Origin: Mycobacterium sp. Root265
GTDB taxonomy: Bacteria; Actinomycetota; Actinomycetes; Mycobacteriales; Mycobacteriaceae
Direction of reading: 5' to 3'
NCBI RefSeq assembly: GCF_001428895.1
Contig: NZ_LMJA01000030.1
Coordinates: 62,001-126,000, forward strand
DNA: 64,000 nucleotides
Position numbers and translations under genes: made by a program. The stretch's first letter is position 1. Every line of letters begins with the position of its first letter. Below are positions 26,518-36,473 of this stretch, piece after piece. The notes beneath the pieces were generated by a model, which saw only the letters and a program-made list of their open reading frames with translations, ran no database searches and was not told the DNA's origin.

Positions 26518-27273
26518 ATGAGTGGTGAAGGTTCCGACATCGCCGGATTGCGTGTGCTCATCGTCGGTGCGTCCTCGGGTATCGGGCATGCGGTCGCAGT
26601 CCGGGCCGCCGAGCGCGGCGCCAAGGTGGCGGTGGCCGCACGCCGGACGGACCTACTGAAGGCGCTGGCTGAGCAGATCGGCGGCACGGCGTTCGAACTC
26701 GACGTCGAGGACCCGGCGGCCATCGGACGGGTGGTGGACGCCGCCGCGGAGACCCTCGGCGGATTCGACGCGGTCGTCTTCACCAGCACGGTGGCCCCGA
26801 TGGCACATATCGAGGACACCGATATTGCCACCTGGATTCACGCCTTCAACGTCAACACCCTGGGCGCCAACAGCGTGCTGCGTGCGGTGCGGCCGCACCT
26901 GTCCGACACCGGCGTCGTGCTGATCACGTCCAGCCACGATGTAGGCCGGCCGCGCGCCGGGGTGGCGGCCTACAACGCCAGCAAGGCGGCGCTCAACGAG
27001 ATCCTGCACTCCTGGCGCAGCGAGCACCCCGACCTGGCGATCGTGCGGGTCGGCATCGGCCCGACCGAGGACACCGAGATCCTGCGTGGCGCCGACCGCG
27101 AACTGCTGTCCCTGTTGTTCAAGTCGTGGACGAAGCACGGCCAGCTGCCCGAGCAGATGTCGGCGCTCAATGATGTTGCCAACACCCTGGTTTCACTGGT
27201 CGGCACCGCCTACCTGAACCCAACCGTGGTGCCCGAGGTCGTGCAGTTGGCACCGCGGGTCCGGCGGGGCTAG
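26518..27273 (+). CDS. SDR family oxidoreductase
   Basis: This 251-residue classical short-chain dehydrogenase has the NAD(P) loop VGASSGIG (17-24), an R/R pair after strand 2 (ARR, 41-43) favouring NADPH, and the catalytic residues Ser139, Tyr152 and Lys156 (YNASK). The usual NNAG is replaced by FTST around residue 88-91. The substrate is unknown. It converges on the MerR gene, with a 4-base stop overlap. Confidence 0.85.
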   Translation: MSGEGSDIAGLRVLIVGASSGIGHAVAVRAAERGAKVAVAARRTDLLKALAEQIGGTAFELDVEDPAAIGRVVDAAAETLGGFDAVVFTSTVAPMAHIEDTDIATWIHAFNVNTLGANSVLRAVRPHLSDTGVVLITSSHDVGRPRAGVAAYNASKAALNEILHSWRSEHPDLAIVRVGIGPTEDTEILRGADRELLSLLFKSWTKHGQLPEQMSALNDVANTLVSLVGTAYLNPTVVPEVVQLAPRVRRG

Positions 27274-27692
27274 CGGTCGGTCGGGTCCCACAGACCGTCG
27301 GCCTGCCCGCGATTCAGGTGGTCGGCGTAGATATCGACCTTGCGGACGATGACCTCGCGGCACTCCACGAGCGCCTGAATCTGGGTATCCACCCGTCGGC
27401 GGTGGCCGTCGAGCAGCTCGAGTCGCTCGGCCTCGTTGCCCGGCCCCTGCCGCACCAGCGCGGCGAACCGCCTGAGATCCGCGAGCGGCATGCCCGACTC
27501 ACGCAGCTTCACGCAGATCTGCAGCCACTCCACGTCGACGGTGGCGTACTGGCGTCGCCCGCCGGTGGTGCGCCGGACCGGACCGACGAGCAATCCCTCG
27601 CGCTCGTAGAAGCGCAAGGCATGCACGCTGAGGCCCGTCCGCTCGGCGACTTCACCGATGCTCAGGGGCTGGGCGCCCGCGTCGACGGTCAT
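27270..27692 (-). CDS. MerR family transcriptional regulator
   Basis: This 140-residue MerR regulator has the winged helix at residues 10-75 (SIGEVAERTGLSVHALRFYE, wing RTTGGRRQYATVD), then a long dimerisation helix. It lacks conserved Cys pairs for metal or [2Fe-2S] binding (only isolated Cys near 60 and 111), so an organic or aldehyde signal is more likely. It is divergent from the SDR gene at 27749, and a dyad with MerR-type promoter geometry lies between them; this SDR is the probable target. Confidence 0.88.
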   Translation of the reverse strand: MTVDAGAQPLSIGEVAERTGLSVHALRFYEREGLLVGPVRRTTGGRRQYATVDVEWLQICVKLRESGMPLADLRRFAALVRQGPGNEAERLELLDGHRRRVDTQIQALVECREVIVRKVDIYADHLNRGQADGLWDPTDR

Positions 27693-27710
27693 GATGTCGA
27701 TTCTTCCAGC

Positions 27711-27741
27711 TTGATCTAGACCTCGCTCTAGGTTCTAGCGT
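27711..27741 (+). promoter_or_regulatory. MerR-type promoter with 19-bp spacer and central dyad
   Basis: TTGATC (27711-27716) and TAGCGT (27736-27741) are separated by 19 bases, the overlong spacing typical of MerR-activated promoters. The imperfect dyad CTAGA-CCTCGC-TCTAG (27716-27731) lies in the spacer. The SDR start codon is 7 bases beyond the -10, implying a leaderless transcript. Confidence 0.5.
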
Positions 27742-27748
27742 CGCGGCC

Positions 27749-28711
27749 ATGACTGATCGGTGCACACCTGTTTCCCTGTTCTCCGCGGCCAGCACCGCGG
27801 CCGACGTGCTGTCCGGTATCGACTTGACCGGCCGCACCGCGGTGGTGACCGGCGGCTACTCCGGATTGGGACTCGAGACCACCCGCGGACTGGCTGAGGC
27901 CGGAGCCCGAGTCATCGTCCCGGCTCGCCGGCCCGCTGTCGCACGTTCCGCGCTCGCCGGCCTCAACGGCTGCGACGTCATCGAGATGGACCTGCTGGAC
28001 ATCCCGAGCGTCCGCGCGGCGGCCGCACAGATCAAGGAGTCCGTCGGCAGGCTCGATCTGCTGATGGCCATTGCCGGCGTGATGGCCACCCCGATGCGGC
28101 ACGTCGGACCGGGGTGGGAAAGCCAGTTGGCCGCCAACCACTTCGGGCATTTCGCCCTCACTTGCGAGCTGTACCCACTGTTGGCCGCGGCCGGCGGTGC
28201 CCGTGTGGTGGTCACCTCTGCCGGACACACGTTGACCGACTTCCGTTGGCATGACCCGCATTTCCGCACCGGCTACGACAAGTGGCTGGCCTATGGGCAG
28301 GCCAAGACCGCGAACGTCCTGTTCGCCGTGCATCTCGATGCGCTCGGCCGCGATGACGGAGTGCGTGCGTTCGCCCTTCATCCGGGCAAGATCATCACCG
28401 GTCTGCAACGCGAGATGTCGCGCGCCGAACAGATCGAGCGGGGCTGGGTGGACGAGCACGGCACGGTGATCGGACCGGGCTTCAAGACCGCCGCCCAGGG
28501 CGCGGCCACCGGGTTGTGGGCGGCGACGTCGGCGGCACTGACGGATCGCGGTGGCAGCTACCTGGAGGACTGCGCCATCGCCGCGGTCGCGGCGCCGGAC
28601 ACACCGATGGACGACGGGGGCGTGCGCGCCTATGCCATTGATCCCGACAGGGCCGAGCGGTTGTGGGGGCTTTCGCTCGCAGCGACGGGTGCCATGCCCA
28701 TCGGACACTGA
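27749..28711 (+). CDS. SDR family oxidoreductase
   Basis: This 320-residue SDR resembles the retinol dehydrogenase/oxidoreductase group: TGGYSGLG at 34-41, MAIAGVM in the NNAG position, catalytic YGQAK (Tyr182, Lys186), and a longer C-terminal substrate region. It is probably transcribed leaderless from the MerR-type promoter immediately upstream. Substrate unknown; an aldehyde or xenobiotic carbonyl is a reasonable guess given MerR control. Confidence 0.85.
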   Translation: MTDRCTPVSLFSAASTAADVLSGIDLTGRTAVVTGGYSGLGLETTRGLAEAGARVIVPARRPAVARSALAGLNGCDVIEMDLLDIPSVRAAAAQIKESVGRLDLLMAIAGVMATPMRHVGPGWESQLAANHFGHFALTCELYPLLAAAGGARVVVTSAGHTLTDFRWHDPHFRTGYDKWLAYGQAKTANVLFAVHLDALGRDDGVRAFALHPGKIITGLQREMSRAEQIERGWVDEHGTVIGPGFKTAAQGAATGLWAATSAALTDRGGSYLEDCAIAAVAAPDTPMDDGGVRAYAIDPDRAERLWGLSLAATGAMPIGH

Positions 28712-28732
28712 TACTGGCTCTGAAACGCAAAC

Positions 28733-28760
28733 GGTGGGAGGGCCAAGAGGCCCTCCCACC
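28733..28760. terminator. Bidirectional hairpin between SDR and tRNA-His
   Basis: A perfect 12-bp stem (28733-28744 with 28749-28760) with AAGA loop. On the reverse strand it is followed by GTTTGCGTTT, so it terminates tRNA-His; from the other side it can end the SDR transcript. Confidence 0.8.
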
Positions 28761-28766
28761 TGCGCG

Positions 28767-28840
28767 GGTGGCTGACGGGACTCGAACCCGCGACAGCCAG
28801 GATCACAACCTGGTGCTCTACCAACTGAACTACAGCCACC
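28767..28840 (-). tRNA. tRNA-His (anticodon GTG)
   Basis: The cloverleaf is complete, with anticodon arm CCAGG-TTGTGAT-CCTGG (anticodon GTG), D-arm GTTCAGTTGGTAGAGC and T-arm GGGTTCGAGTCCC. The extra 5' G (-1) typical of tRNA-His pairs with the discriminator C. The CCA end is not encoded. It lies next to orn. Confidence 0.96.
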
Positions 28841-28885
28841 ATTGCCGCCTCAGCGGCGTTGACGATCTTAACCGCATCGGGGCCG

Positions 28886-29515
28886 TTAAGCCGAATCGGT
28901 TTCCTTCGGCGTGCTGCCCGCCGGGCCAAGCTCGGCCGCGACGGCGGCGATTTCGCTGGTCGACGGCCCGGGAGCGGCCACGAAGGCGGTCTGCCGGTAG
29001 TACTTGAGCTCCTGGATCGACTCATGGATGTCGGCCAGCGCGCGGTGCGCGAGACCCTTCTCAGGCTGGCCGAAGTAGATGCGCGGGTACCAGCGGCGGC
29101 ACAGTTCCTTGATGGAGCTGACGTCGATCATCCGGTAGTGCAGGAAGGTGTCCAGCGTCGGCATGTCGCGGGCGATGAAACCGCGGTCGGTGGCGATCGA
29201 ATTGCCGCACAGCGGAGCGGTATTCGCCGACTTGACGTGGCTGCGGATGTAGTCGAGCACCATGGTCTCCGCGGTGGCCATATCGATGTCGGATGCCAGC
29301 ACCTCCTTGTCCAGCCCGGACTTGGAGTGCATCTTGGCCACCACCTCGACCATGCCGGACAGGTCCTCCGGGTCGGCGTGGATCACCACGTCGATACCGT
29401 CACCGAGGACGTTCAGGTCGGCGTCGGTCACCAACGCCGCAATCTCGATGAGCTTGTCGGACTTCAGGTCGAGCCCGGTCATCTCACAGTCGATCCACAC
29501 CAGTTCTTCACGCAC
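28886..29515 (-). CDS. orn: Oligoribonuclease
   Basis: Orn degrades 2-5-nt RNAs, including pGpG from c-di-GMP turnover, to mononucleotides in the cytosol. The 209-residue product carries the DEDDh exonuclease motifs: [10 protein letters not shown] (Asp9, Glu11), the central NSIATDRGF (Asp), and [10 protein letters not shown] (His and Asp near 157-162). GTG at 29515 gives the standard N-terminus; upstream in-frame codons would add unrelated residues. It is divergent from the HerA-like ATPase gene, matching Rv2511/Rv2510c. Confidence 0.96.
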   Translation of the reverse strand: MREELVWIDCEMTGLDLKSDKLIEIAALVTDADLNVLGDGIDVVIHADPEDLSGMVEVVAKMHSKSGLDKEVLASDIDMATAETMVLDYIRSHVKSANTAPLCGNSIATDRGFIARDMPTLDTFLHYRMIDVSSIKELCRRWYPRIYFGQPEKGLAHRALADIHESIQELKYYRQTAFVAAPGPSTSEIAAVAAELGPAGSTPKETDSA

Positions 29516-29582
29516 GGAGATCCACAGTATTCCCACCGCCGACAAGTTGCTGCCTGCACCTGCCCTGTAGGTGCGTGTTCAG

Positions 29583-29588
29583 TAGTGT
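29583..29588 (+). promoter_or_regulatory. -10 element for the HerA-like ATPase gene
   Basis: TAGTGT fits TANNNT and ends 8 bases before the ATG at 29597, so transcription would start at or very near the start codon. No ribosome site precedes the ATG, consistent with leaderless translation. Confidence 0.45.
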
Positions 29589-29596
29589 CTGGACCC

Positions 29597-31183
29597 ATGA
29601 CCGCAGAATCGACCGCGACCCCGGCTCAGCAGATCGCCGCAGGTTATGCCGTTGAAGGCCAGGCGTTGGAGCTGGGCACCGTCGTCGTCGACGGAGTGGT
29701 CGACCCGAGTGCCCAGGTGCGGATTCCGCTGGCGATGGTCAACCGGCACGGCCTGGTCGCCGGCGCCACCGGCACCGGCAAGACCAAATCCCTGCAGGTG
29801 ATGGCCGAGCAGCTCTCGGCGGCCGGGGTGCCGGTGCTGATGGCCGACGTGAAGGGCGACCTGTCCGGGCTCTCGCGGCCGGGGGAGAGCAGTGAGCGCA
29901 CCTTGGAGCGCGCCGCCGACACCGGCGACACCTGGGCAGGCACGGCCTACCCGGTGGAGTTCCTGTCGCTGGGCACCGAGGGCATCGGGGTGCCGGTGCG
30001 CGCCACCATCACCAGCTTCGGCCCGATCCTGCTGTCAAAGGTGCTGGGGCTCAACGCCACCCAGGAGTCGACGCTCGGGTTGATCTTCCACTGGGCCGAC
30101 CAGAAAGGGCTGGCGCTGCTGGATCTGAAAGATCTGCGCGCGGTCATCCAGTTCCTCACCAGTGACGAGGGCAAGCCCGAACTCAAAGCGCTGGGCGCGG
30201 TTTCGACGACGACGGCCGGGGTCATCCTGCGCGCCCTGGTCAACCTGGAGGCAGAGGGCGCCGACACCTTCTTCGGTGAGCCCGAACTGGAGCCCAAGGA
30301 CCTGATCCGCCTCGACGCGCAGGGTCGCGGCGTCATCTCGCTGCTGGAGCTGGGCGCCCGGGCCGCCCGCCCGGTGATGTTCTCGACGTTCCTGATGTGG
30401 GTGCTTGCCGACCTGTTCACCACGCTGCCCGAGGTCGGCGACGTCGACAAACCCAAGCTGGTGTTCTTCTTCGATGAGGCGCATCTGCTGTTCAACGACG
30501 CGTCCAAGGCGTTCCTGGAGCAGGTCGAGCAGACCGTGAAGCTGATCCGGTCCAAGGGCGTCGGGGTGTTCTTCTGCACCCAGCTGCCCACCGACGTGCC
30601 CAACGATGTGCTCAGCCAGCTCGGCGCCCGGGTGCAGCACGCGTTGCGGGCGTTCACCCCCGACGACCAGAAGGCGCTGTCCAAGACGGTGCGCACCTAC
30701 CCCAAGACGAAGGTCTACGACCTGGAGAGCGCGCTGACCTCGCTGGGCATCGGGGAGGCCATCATCACCGTGCTCTCCGAGAAGGGCGCACCGACGCCGG
30801 TGGCATGGACCCGGATGCGGGCGCCGCGGTCGCTGATGGACACCATCGGCCCGGACGCCATCAAGGCCGCCGCGGCCGCCAGCCCGCTGCAGGCCACCTA
30901 CGGGCAGACGGTCGACCGCGACTCGGCCTATGAACGGCTCACCGCCCGCCTCGCCCCGCCGGAAACCGCGCCCGTCGACCAGCTGCCGCCGCCGCTGCCC
31001 ACCTCGGTCGGTTCGGCCGAGGCCGACGGCGCGGTGAAATCGCGGGGCACCGCCGAGCCCAGTTTCCTGGACAAGATGGCCAGCAGCCCGGCCTTCAAGA
31101 GCGCGATGCGTTCAGCGGGCACGGTGATCGGCCGCGAGATCACCCGCAGCATCTTCGGCACCGGCCGTCGCCGCCGCCGCTGA
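29597..31183 (+). CDS. DUF853/HerA-like P-loop ATPase
   Basis: This 528-residue ATPase of the FtsK-HerA superfamily has Walker A GATGTGKT (56-63), Walker B LVFFFDEAHLL (near 289) and the arginine/sensor region near FFCTQLPTDVP. The C-terminal 100 residues are Pro/Ala-rich and end in a poly-Arg tail. Bacterial DUF853 proteins are putative DNA-pumping or helicase-like motors of unsettled role. By position it corresponds to M. tuberculosis Rv2510c. It converges on cmrA across a large stem-loop. Confidence 0.88.
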   Translation: MTAESTATPAQQIAAGYAVEGQALELGTVVVDGVVDPSAQVRIPLAMVNRHGLVAGATGTGKTKSLQVMAEQLSAAGVPVLMADVKGDLSGLSRPGESSERTLERAADTGDTWAGTAYPVEFLSLGTEGIGVPVRATITSFGPILLSKVLGLNATQESTLGLIFHWADQKGLALLDLKDLRAVIQFLTSDEGKPELKALGAVSTTTAGVILRALVNLEAEGADTFFGEPELEPKDLIRLDAQGRGVISLLELGARAARPVMFSTFLMWVLADLFTTLPEVGDVDKPKLVFFFDEAHLLFNDASKAFLEQVEQTVKLIRSKGVGVFFCTQLPTDVPNDVLSQLGARVQHALRAFTPDDQKALSKTVRTYPKTKVYDLESALTSLGIGEAIITVLSEKGAPTPVAWTRMRAPRSLMDTIGPDAIKAAAAASPLQATYGQTVDRDSAYERLTARLAPPETAPVDQLPPPLPTSVGSAEADGAVKSRGTAEPSFLDKMASSPAFKSAMRSAGTVIGREITRSIFGTGRRRRR

Positions 31184-31188
31184 CATGA

Positions 31189-31255
31189 ACCGCCGAAACT
31201 GTATTCCAGAAGGGCGTTACTCGAACTTCGCCGTCCGGAACACAGTTTCGGCGGT
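31189..31255. repeat. Large stem-loop between convergent genes
   Basis: Perfect 14-bp arms at 31189-31202 and 31242-31255 enclose 39 bases with a further TTCC/GGAA pair and an inner GGCG/CGCC pair (reverse-strand reading). It sits between the HerA-like gene and cmrA and may terminate both. Its loop core on the reverse strand, GAAGTTCGAGT, resembles that of the element at 63648-63718. Confidence 0.75.
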
Positions 31256-31265
31256 CAGTAGCTCG

Positions 31266-32072
31266 CTACTGGCCGCCGAGCTTCTTGTAGACCGCACCGA
31301 CGATCGGGGTGACGATCGCCCGCGGCGCGTACCCGCTGGCCACCGACATCGCCTTGGACGTCAGGCCCGGCACGATGCGCATCTTGTTGGCTTCCAACGC
31401 GTCCAGGGACACCTTGGCGGTGTACTCGGTGTCGATCCAGAGGAAGTCCGGGATCAACCGCTCCACCAGCGACTGCTCGGAGACATCCGGCAGCTCGGTG
31501 CGCACCGGCCCCGGCGCGAGCAGCGTGACATGCACGCCGTCTTTCTTGACCTCACCGCGCAGCGATTCGCTGAAGGTGTTCGCGAAGGCCTTGGTCGCGG
31601 CGTAGGTGGCGTTGTTGGGGATCGGTGAGTTGCCCGCCGCCGAACCCGAGATCAGGATGCCGCCGGCCTTGCGGGCCAGCATGCCCGGCAGCACCGCCAG
31701 GCAGAGGTCATGCACGGCAATGGCATTGAGCTGAACCTGGGCCTTCTCGCCGGCCGGGTCGAGCTTGGCCACCGGACCGAAGGTCGCCGTCCCGGCATTG
31801 GCGCACAGGATGGAGATGTTGCGGCCGGCGAGCTCGTCGCACAGCACATCGCGGGCCGCCGGGTCGGCGAGGTCCACCGGCCGCACCTCCACGGTGACAC
31901 CGTGGCGTTCGGTGATGCGCTGGGCGAGCTCGGTGAGCACCTCGCCGCGGCGTGCGGTGATGATCAGGTGGTGGCCGCGGGCGGCCAGATCGAAGGCCAG
32001 GGCCTCACCGATGCCCTGGGAGGCTCCGGTGACGACTGCGCGGGCGTCGGGATGGGGCGCGGGTACAGGCAT
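31266..32072 (-). CDS. cmrA: Mycolate reductase, SDR family
   Basis: This 268-residue SDR matches M. tuberculosis Rv2509 and corynebacterial CmrA, which reduce the 3-oxo group of the freshly condensed mycolate after Pks13. The cofactor loop is TGASQGIG (15-22), the RR pair at 41-42 suggests NADPH, NAG is at 92-94, and the catalytic set is Ser142/144, Tyr157 and Lys161 (YAATK). Length and context (between the Rv2510c-like and Rv2508c-like genes) agree. Together with fas it links this window to mycolic acid synthesis. Confidence 0.88.
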   Translation of the reverse strand: MPVPAPHPDARAVVTGASQGIGEALAFDLAARGHHLIITARRGEVLTELAQRITERHGVTVEVRPVDLADPAARDVLCDELAGRNISILCANAGTATFGPVAKLDPAGEKAQVQLNAIAVHDLCLAVLPGMLARKAGGILISGSAAGNSPIPNNATYAATKAFANTFSESLRGEVKKDGVHVTLLAPGPVRTELPDVSEQSLVERLIPDFLWIDTEYTAKVSLDALEANKMRIVPGLTSKAMSVASGYAPRAIVTPIVGAVYKKLGGQ

Positions 32073-32092
32073 GCCGAAATCGTAGGGACCAT

Positions 32093-32098
32093 TAGGGT
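32093..32098 (+). promoter_or_regulatory. -10 element of the UMF1-like transporter, leaderless
   Basis: TAGGGT fits TANNNT and ends 7 bases before the ATG at 32106. No Shine-Dalgarno sequence is present, so a leaderless transcript is likely. Confidence 0.45.
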
Positions 32099-32105
32099 GA
32101 CGCCC

Positions 32106-33410
32106 ATGAGCAGCCCCGGGTCGGCGCCCGATCAGGCCCGGCGGTCACAGGTTCTGTCGTGGGTTCTCTACGACTGCGGGGCCACCGCGGTCAACGCCAT
32201 CGTGGTCACGTTCGTCTTCTCCGTCTATCTGACCGACGCGGTCGGTGCCGGGTTGCCCGGAGAGATCACCCCGTCGACCTGGCTGGGCTGGGCGCTGACC
32301 GCCGCCGGCATCATCGTTGCGCTGCTGGCGCCGGTGACCGGCATCTGGGTGAACGCCCCGCACCGTCGTCGCCGGGCCCTGACCCTGCTGACCGGCGCGG
32401 TGGTGCTGATGGTCGCGAGCATGAGCTTCATCCGCACCGATCACAGTTACCTGTGGGCCGGGCTGGCGCTGCTGGCGTTCACCGCGGCCTGCAACGACCT
32501 GGCGACGGTGCCCTACAACGCGATGCTCAGCCAGCTGTCGACCCCCGCGACGGCCGGCCGTATTTCCGGGGCCGGTCTGGCCGTCGGGTACGGCGGCAGT
32601 GTGGGTCTGCTGTTGATCGTCTACGCCGGGTTCATGGTCGGTGACGGTGGCCTGCTCGGATTGCCGACCGACGACGGCCAGAATGTGAGCGCCGCGATGC
32701 TGCTGACCGCGGCCTGGTTCGTCGTCTTCGCGTTGCCGCTGCTGCTCAAGACGCCCAAGCTGCCCGTCGACGCCGAGCACCGCACGGTCGGCTTCTTCGC
32801 GTCCTACGGAAAGCTGTGGGGCGAGGTGCGCAGCGAATGGCGCCGTGACCGCAACGTCGTCTACTACCTGATCGCCAGTGCGATCTTCCGCGACGGGCTC
32901 ACCGGGGTGTTCACCTTCGGGGCGGTGCTCGGTGTCAGCGTGTACGGCATCTCTCCGGCCAGCGTGCTGCTGTTCGGGGTCTGCGCGTGTCTGGTCGCGG
33001 CGGCGGGGGCGGTGGCCGGCGGACTGCTCGATGACCGGTTCGGCGCCAAGCCCGTCATCGTCTGCGCGCTCACGTTGATGATCGCGGTCGGCCTGACACT
33101 GATGACGCTGTCCGGGCAGCTGGCGTTCTGGATCTGCGGGCTGTTGCTGTGCCTGTTCATCGGCCCGACGCTGTCGGCGGCACGCACCCAGATGCTGCGG
33201 ATGTCCACCGCGGGCAAGGAAGGTGTCGCGTTCGGTCTCTACACGACGACCGGACGCGCGGCCGCACCGTTGGCACCCTGGATGTTCGCCTTGTTCATCG
33301 CCATCTTCGGCACCGACCGCGCGGGTATGGGCGGGCTGTGCGCGGTGCTGGCGCTCGGTCTGGTGCTGATGCTGGGGGTACGCGTTCCGCGCACCGCGCA
33401 GGTGGTCTAA
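32106..33410 (+). CDS. UMF1-type MFS transporter
   Basis: This 434-residue membrane protein has about twelve helices and opens with SWVLYDCGATAVNAIVVTF, the (DWANS-like) signature of the UMF1 (Atg22-related) branch of the major facilitator superfamily. The loop GGLLDDRFGAKPV is the second-half MFS motif A. M. tuberculosis has a similar protein at this position (Rv2508c). The substrate is unknown; amino-acid export is known for eukaryotic Atg22 relatives. Its stop overlaps the convergent MmpS-like gene. Confidence 0.85.
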   Translation: MSSPGSAPDQARRSQVLSWVLYDCGATAVNAIVVTFVFSVYLTDAVGAGLPGEITPSTWLGWALTAAGIIVALLAPVTGIWVNAPHRRRRALTLLTGAVVLMVASMSFIRTDHSYLWAGLALLAFTAACNDLATVPYNAMLSQLSTPATAGRISGAGLAVGYGGSVGLLLIVYAGFMVGDGGLLGLPTDDGQNVSAAMLLTAAWFVVFALPLLLKTPKLPVDAEHRTVGFFASYGKLWGEVRSEWRRDRNVVYYLIASAIFRDGLTGVFTFGAVLGVSVYGISPASVLLFGVCACLVAAAGAVAGGLLDDRFGAKPVIVCALTLMIAVGLTLMTLSGQLAFWICGLLLCLFIGPTLSAARTQMLRMSTAGKEGVAFGLYTTTGRAAAPLAPWMFALFIAIFGTDRAGMGGLCAVLALGLVLMLGVRVPRTAQVV

Positions 33411-34168
33411 CCGATCGGGCTGCAGATCGTCAGACCCGAGCCGGTGCGCTGCTGAACCTGGGTCCCATCGATGCTGATCGAGCAGTTCACCTCGCGACCG
33501 ACGTTGATGATGGTGACACTTGCCGACTGCTTGGCCGGCTGGGCCAGATTCACCGTCTTGCTCCAGGGCAGCACCACATTGAACTCGGTCTGCAGCACAC
33601 CCCCGTCGTCGACGTAGGTGACGTTGATGGCCCGTCCCTCACCGCCGACGGTGTAGGTCACCGTCTCGGTGGCGCCGGGGGTGGCCGACCCGCCGGGCAC
33701 CGACGGTGCGGCGGTGGTCGTCGGCGCGGGGCGGCTGGTGGTGGTCGGACGGCGCGTCGTGGTCGGTGGAGTGCTGCTCAGCGTCGGTTCGGCCCCGCTG
33801 GGCTCGGACAGCGTGGGTACCGGGGCGACGACGGTCTGCTGCTGGGAGCTGTTGACGATCACCAGCGCGATGACCAGGCCGATGACGGTGATGACGGCGA
33901 TGGCGGCCACGATCCACAGCCAACGCGGTGTGCCAGGAGGCTCCGGTGGCGGGGGCCCCGGGGGTGGCGGCGAGCCGCCGTAGGGCCCGCTGCCGTACTG
34001 CCCTGCGGACTGGTCATAGCCGTAGGCGGGGTACACGGGCAACTGCTCGGTGGGGCGCACGCCGTACGGGGGCTGACCCGAATAGGCAGGATCGGAGTAG
34101 CCCGAATACCCGGAATGTCCACCGTCGAGCCGCTGCGTCGGCTCGTCTCTGCGTGGAGAATCGGTCAT
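33407..34168 (-). CDS. Proline-rich membrane protein with MmpS-like C-terminal domain
   Basis: This 253-residue protein has a cytoplasmic Tyr/Gly/Pro-rich N-terminus (to about 80), one membrane helix (WLWIVAAIAVITVIGLVIALVI, shown here in part: WLWIVAAIAVITVIGL), a Thr/Pro-rich linker with TTTRRPTTTSRPAPTTT, and a C-terminal beta-rich domain (TVTYTVGGEG to the end) like that of MmpS proteins. Two Cys in that domain may form a disulfide. ATG at 34168 follows GAGG. By position it matches M. tuberculosis Rv2507. Role is unknown, probably in the envelope. Confidence 0.8.
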   Translation of the reverse strand: MTDSPRRDEPTQRLDGGHSGYSGYSDPAYSGQPPYGVRPTEQLPVYPAYGYDQSAGQYGSGPYGGSPPPPGPPPPEPPGTPRWLWIVAAIAVITVIGLVIALVIVNSSQQQTVVAPVPTLSEPSGAEPTLSSTPPTTTRRPTTTSRPAPTTTAAPSVPGGSATPGATETVTYTVGGEGRAINVTYVDDGGVLQTEFNVVLPWSKTVNLAQPAKQSASVTIINVGREVNCSISIDGTQVQQRTGSGLTICSPIG

Positions 34169-34249
34169 TGCCACCTCATGTGGTCACACGGTACCCGCGC
34201 GGCCTGGGAATGGTGGTGACCCCGATCGGTCGCTGTGCCCGAGCACAAC

Positions 34250-34840
34250 TCAGCGTGCGGCCGTCAGGGCGGCGACGGTCATGGCCCGCAGGATGCTCCG
34301 CGAGGCATGGTCTGTGCTGGGCATTTTGACGCTGTGCGGGGTGGAGTTCAGCAGGCCGAACACGGCGTGCGATTTGAGTCGGGCCTCGGTCTCGTCCAGT
34401 TGGTCATCGACCTGTCGCAGGACGTCCACCCAGATCTCGACGTACTGTCGCTGCGCCTTGCGGACCTGGCGTTTGGCCACCGGCGGGAGGTGTCCGAGAT
34501 CGCGGTCCTGGATGCGGATCAGGTCCGATTCGCCGAGCACGAAGTCGAGGTGGAAGTCGATCAACCCGTCGAGCGCGGCGCCCGCGTCGCCGGCGTCCGC
34601 AACGACCTCGCGTGCCCCGGCGAGCAGTCGGGTGCTGATACCGACCAGCAATTCGACCAGCAGTGCTTCCTTGTTCGAGAAGTGTCGATAGATTGCGGGC
34701 CCGCTGACTCCTGCCGCGGCGCCGATGTCCTCCAGACGGACGGACAGGTAACCGTGTTCGGCGACCAGCCGTTCGGCCGCAGCGATGAGTTGGGTCCTGC
34801 GATCGGATTTGGCCCTGCTGCGCGGAGTCTCAGTGGTCAT
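34250..34840 (-). CDS. bkaR: TetR repressor of branched-chain keto-acid catabolism
   Basis: This 196-residue TetR regulator has its helix-turn-helix at about 38-56 (LEDIGAAAGVSGPAIYRHF) and an all-helical ligand domain. It is divergent from the accD1-bkdC operon exactly as BkaR (Rv2506) is in M. tuberculosis, where it represses that operon. ATG at 34840 has GGAG six bases upstream; in-frame ATGs at 34861 and 34867 would lengthen the N-terminus and are possible if the mRNA is leaderless. Two dyads in the divergent region are its likely operators. The ligand is probably an acyl-CoA of the pathway (inference). Confidence 0.9.
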   Translation of the reverse strand: MTTETPRSRAKSDRRTQLIAAAERLVAEHGYLSVRLEDIGAAAGVSGPAIYRHFSNKEALLVELLVGISTRLLAGAREVVADAGDAGAALDGLIDFHLDFVLGESDLIRIQDRDLGHLPPVAKRQVRKAQRQYVEIWVDVLRQVDDQLDETEARLKSHAVFGLLNSTPHSVKMPSTDHASRSILRAMTVAALTAAR

Positions 34841-34869
34841 ACCCGGCTCCGTTTCCGCCATGGACATTT

Positions 34870-36472
<1,603 letters not shown>

Positions 36473-36473
36473 C

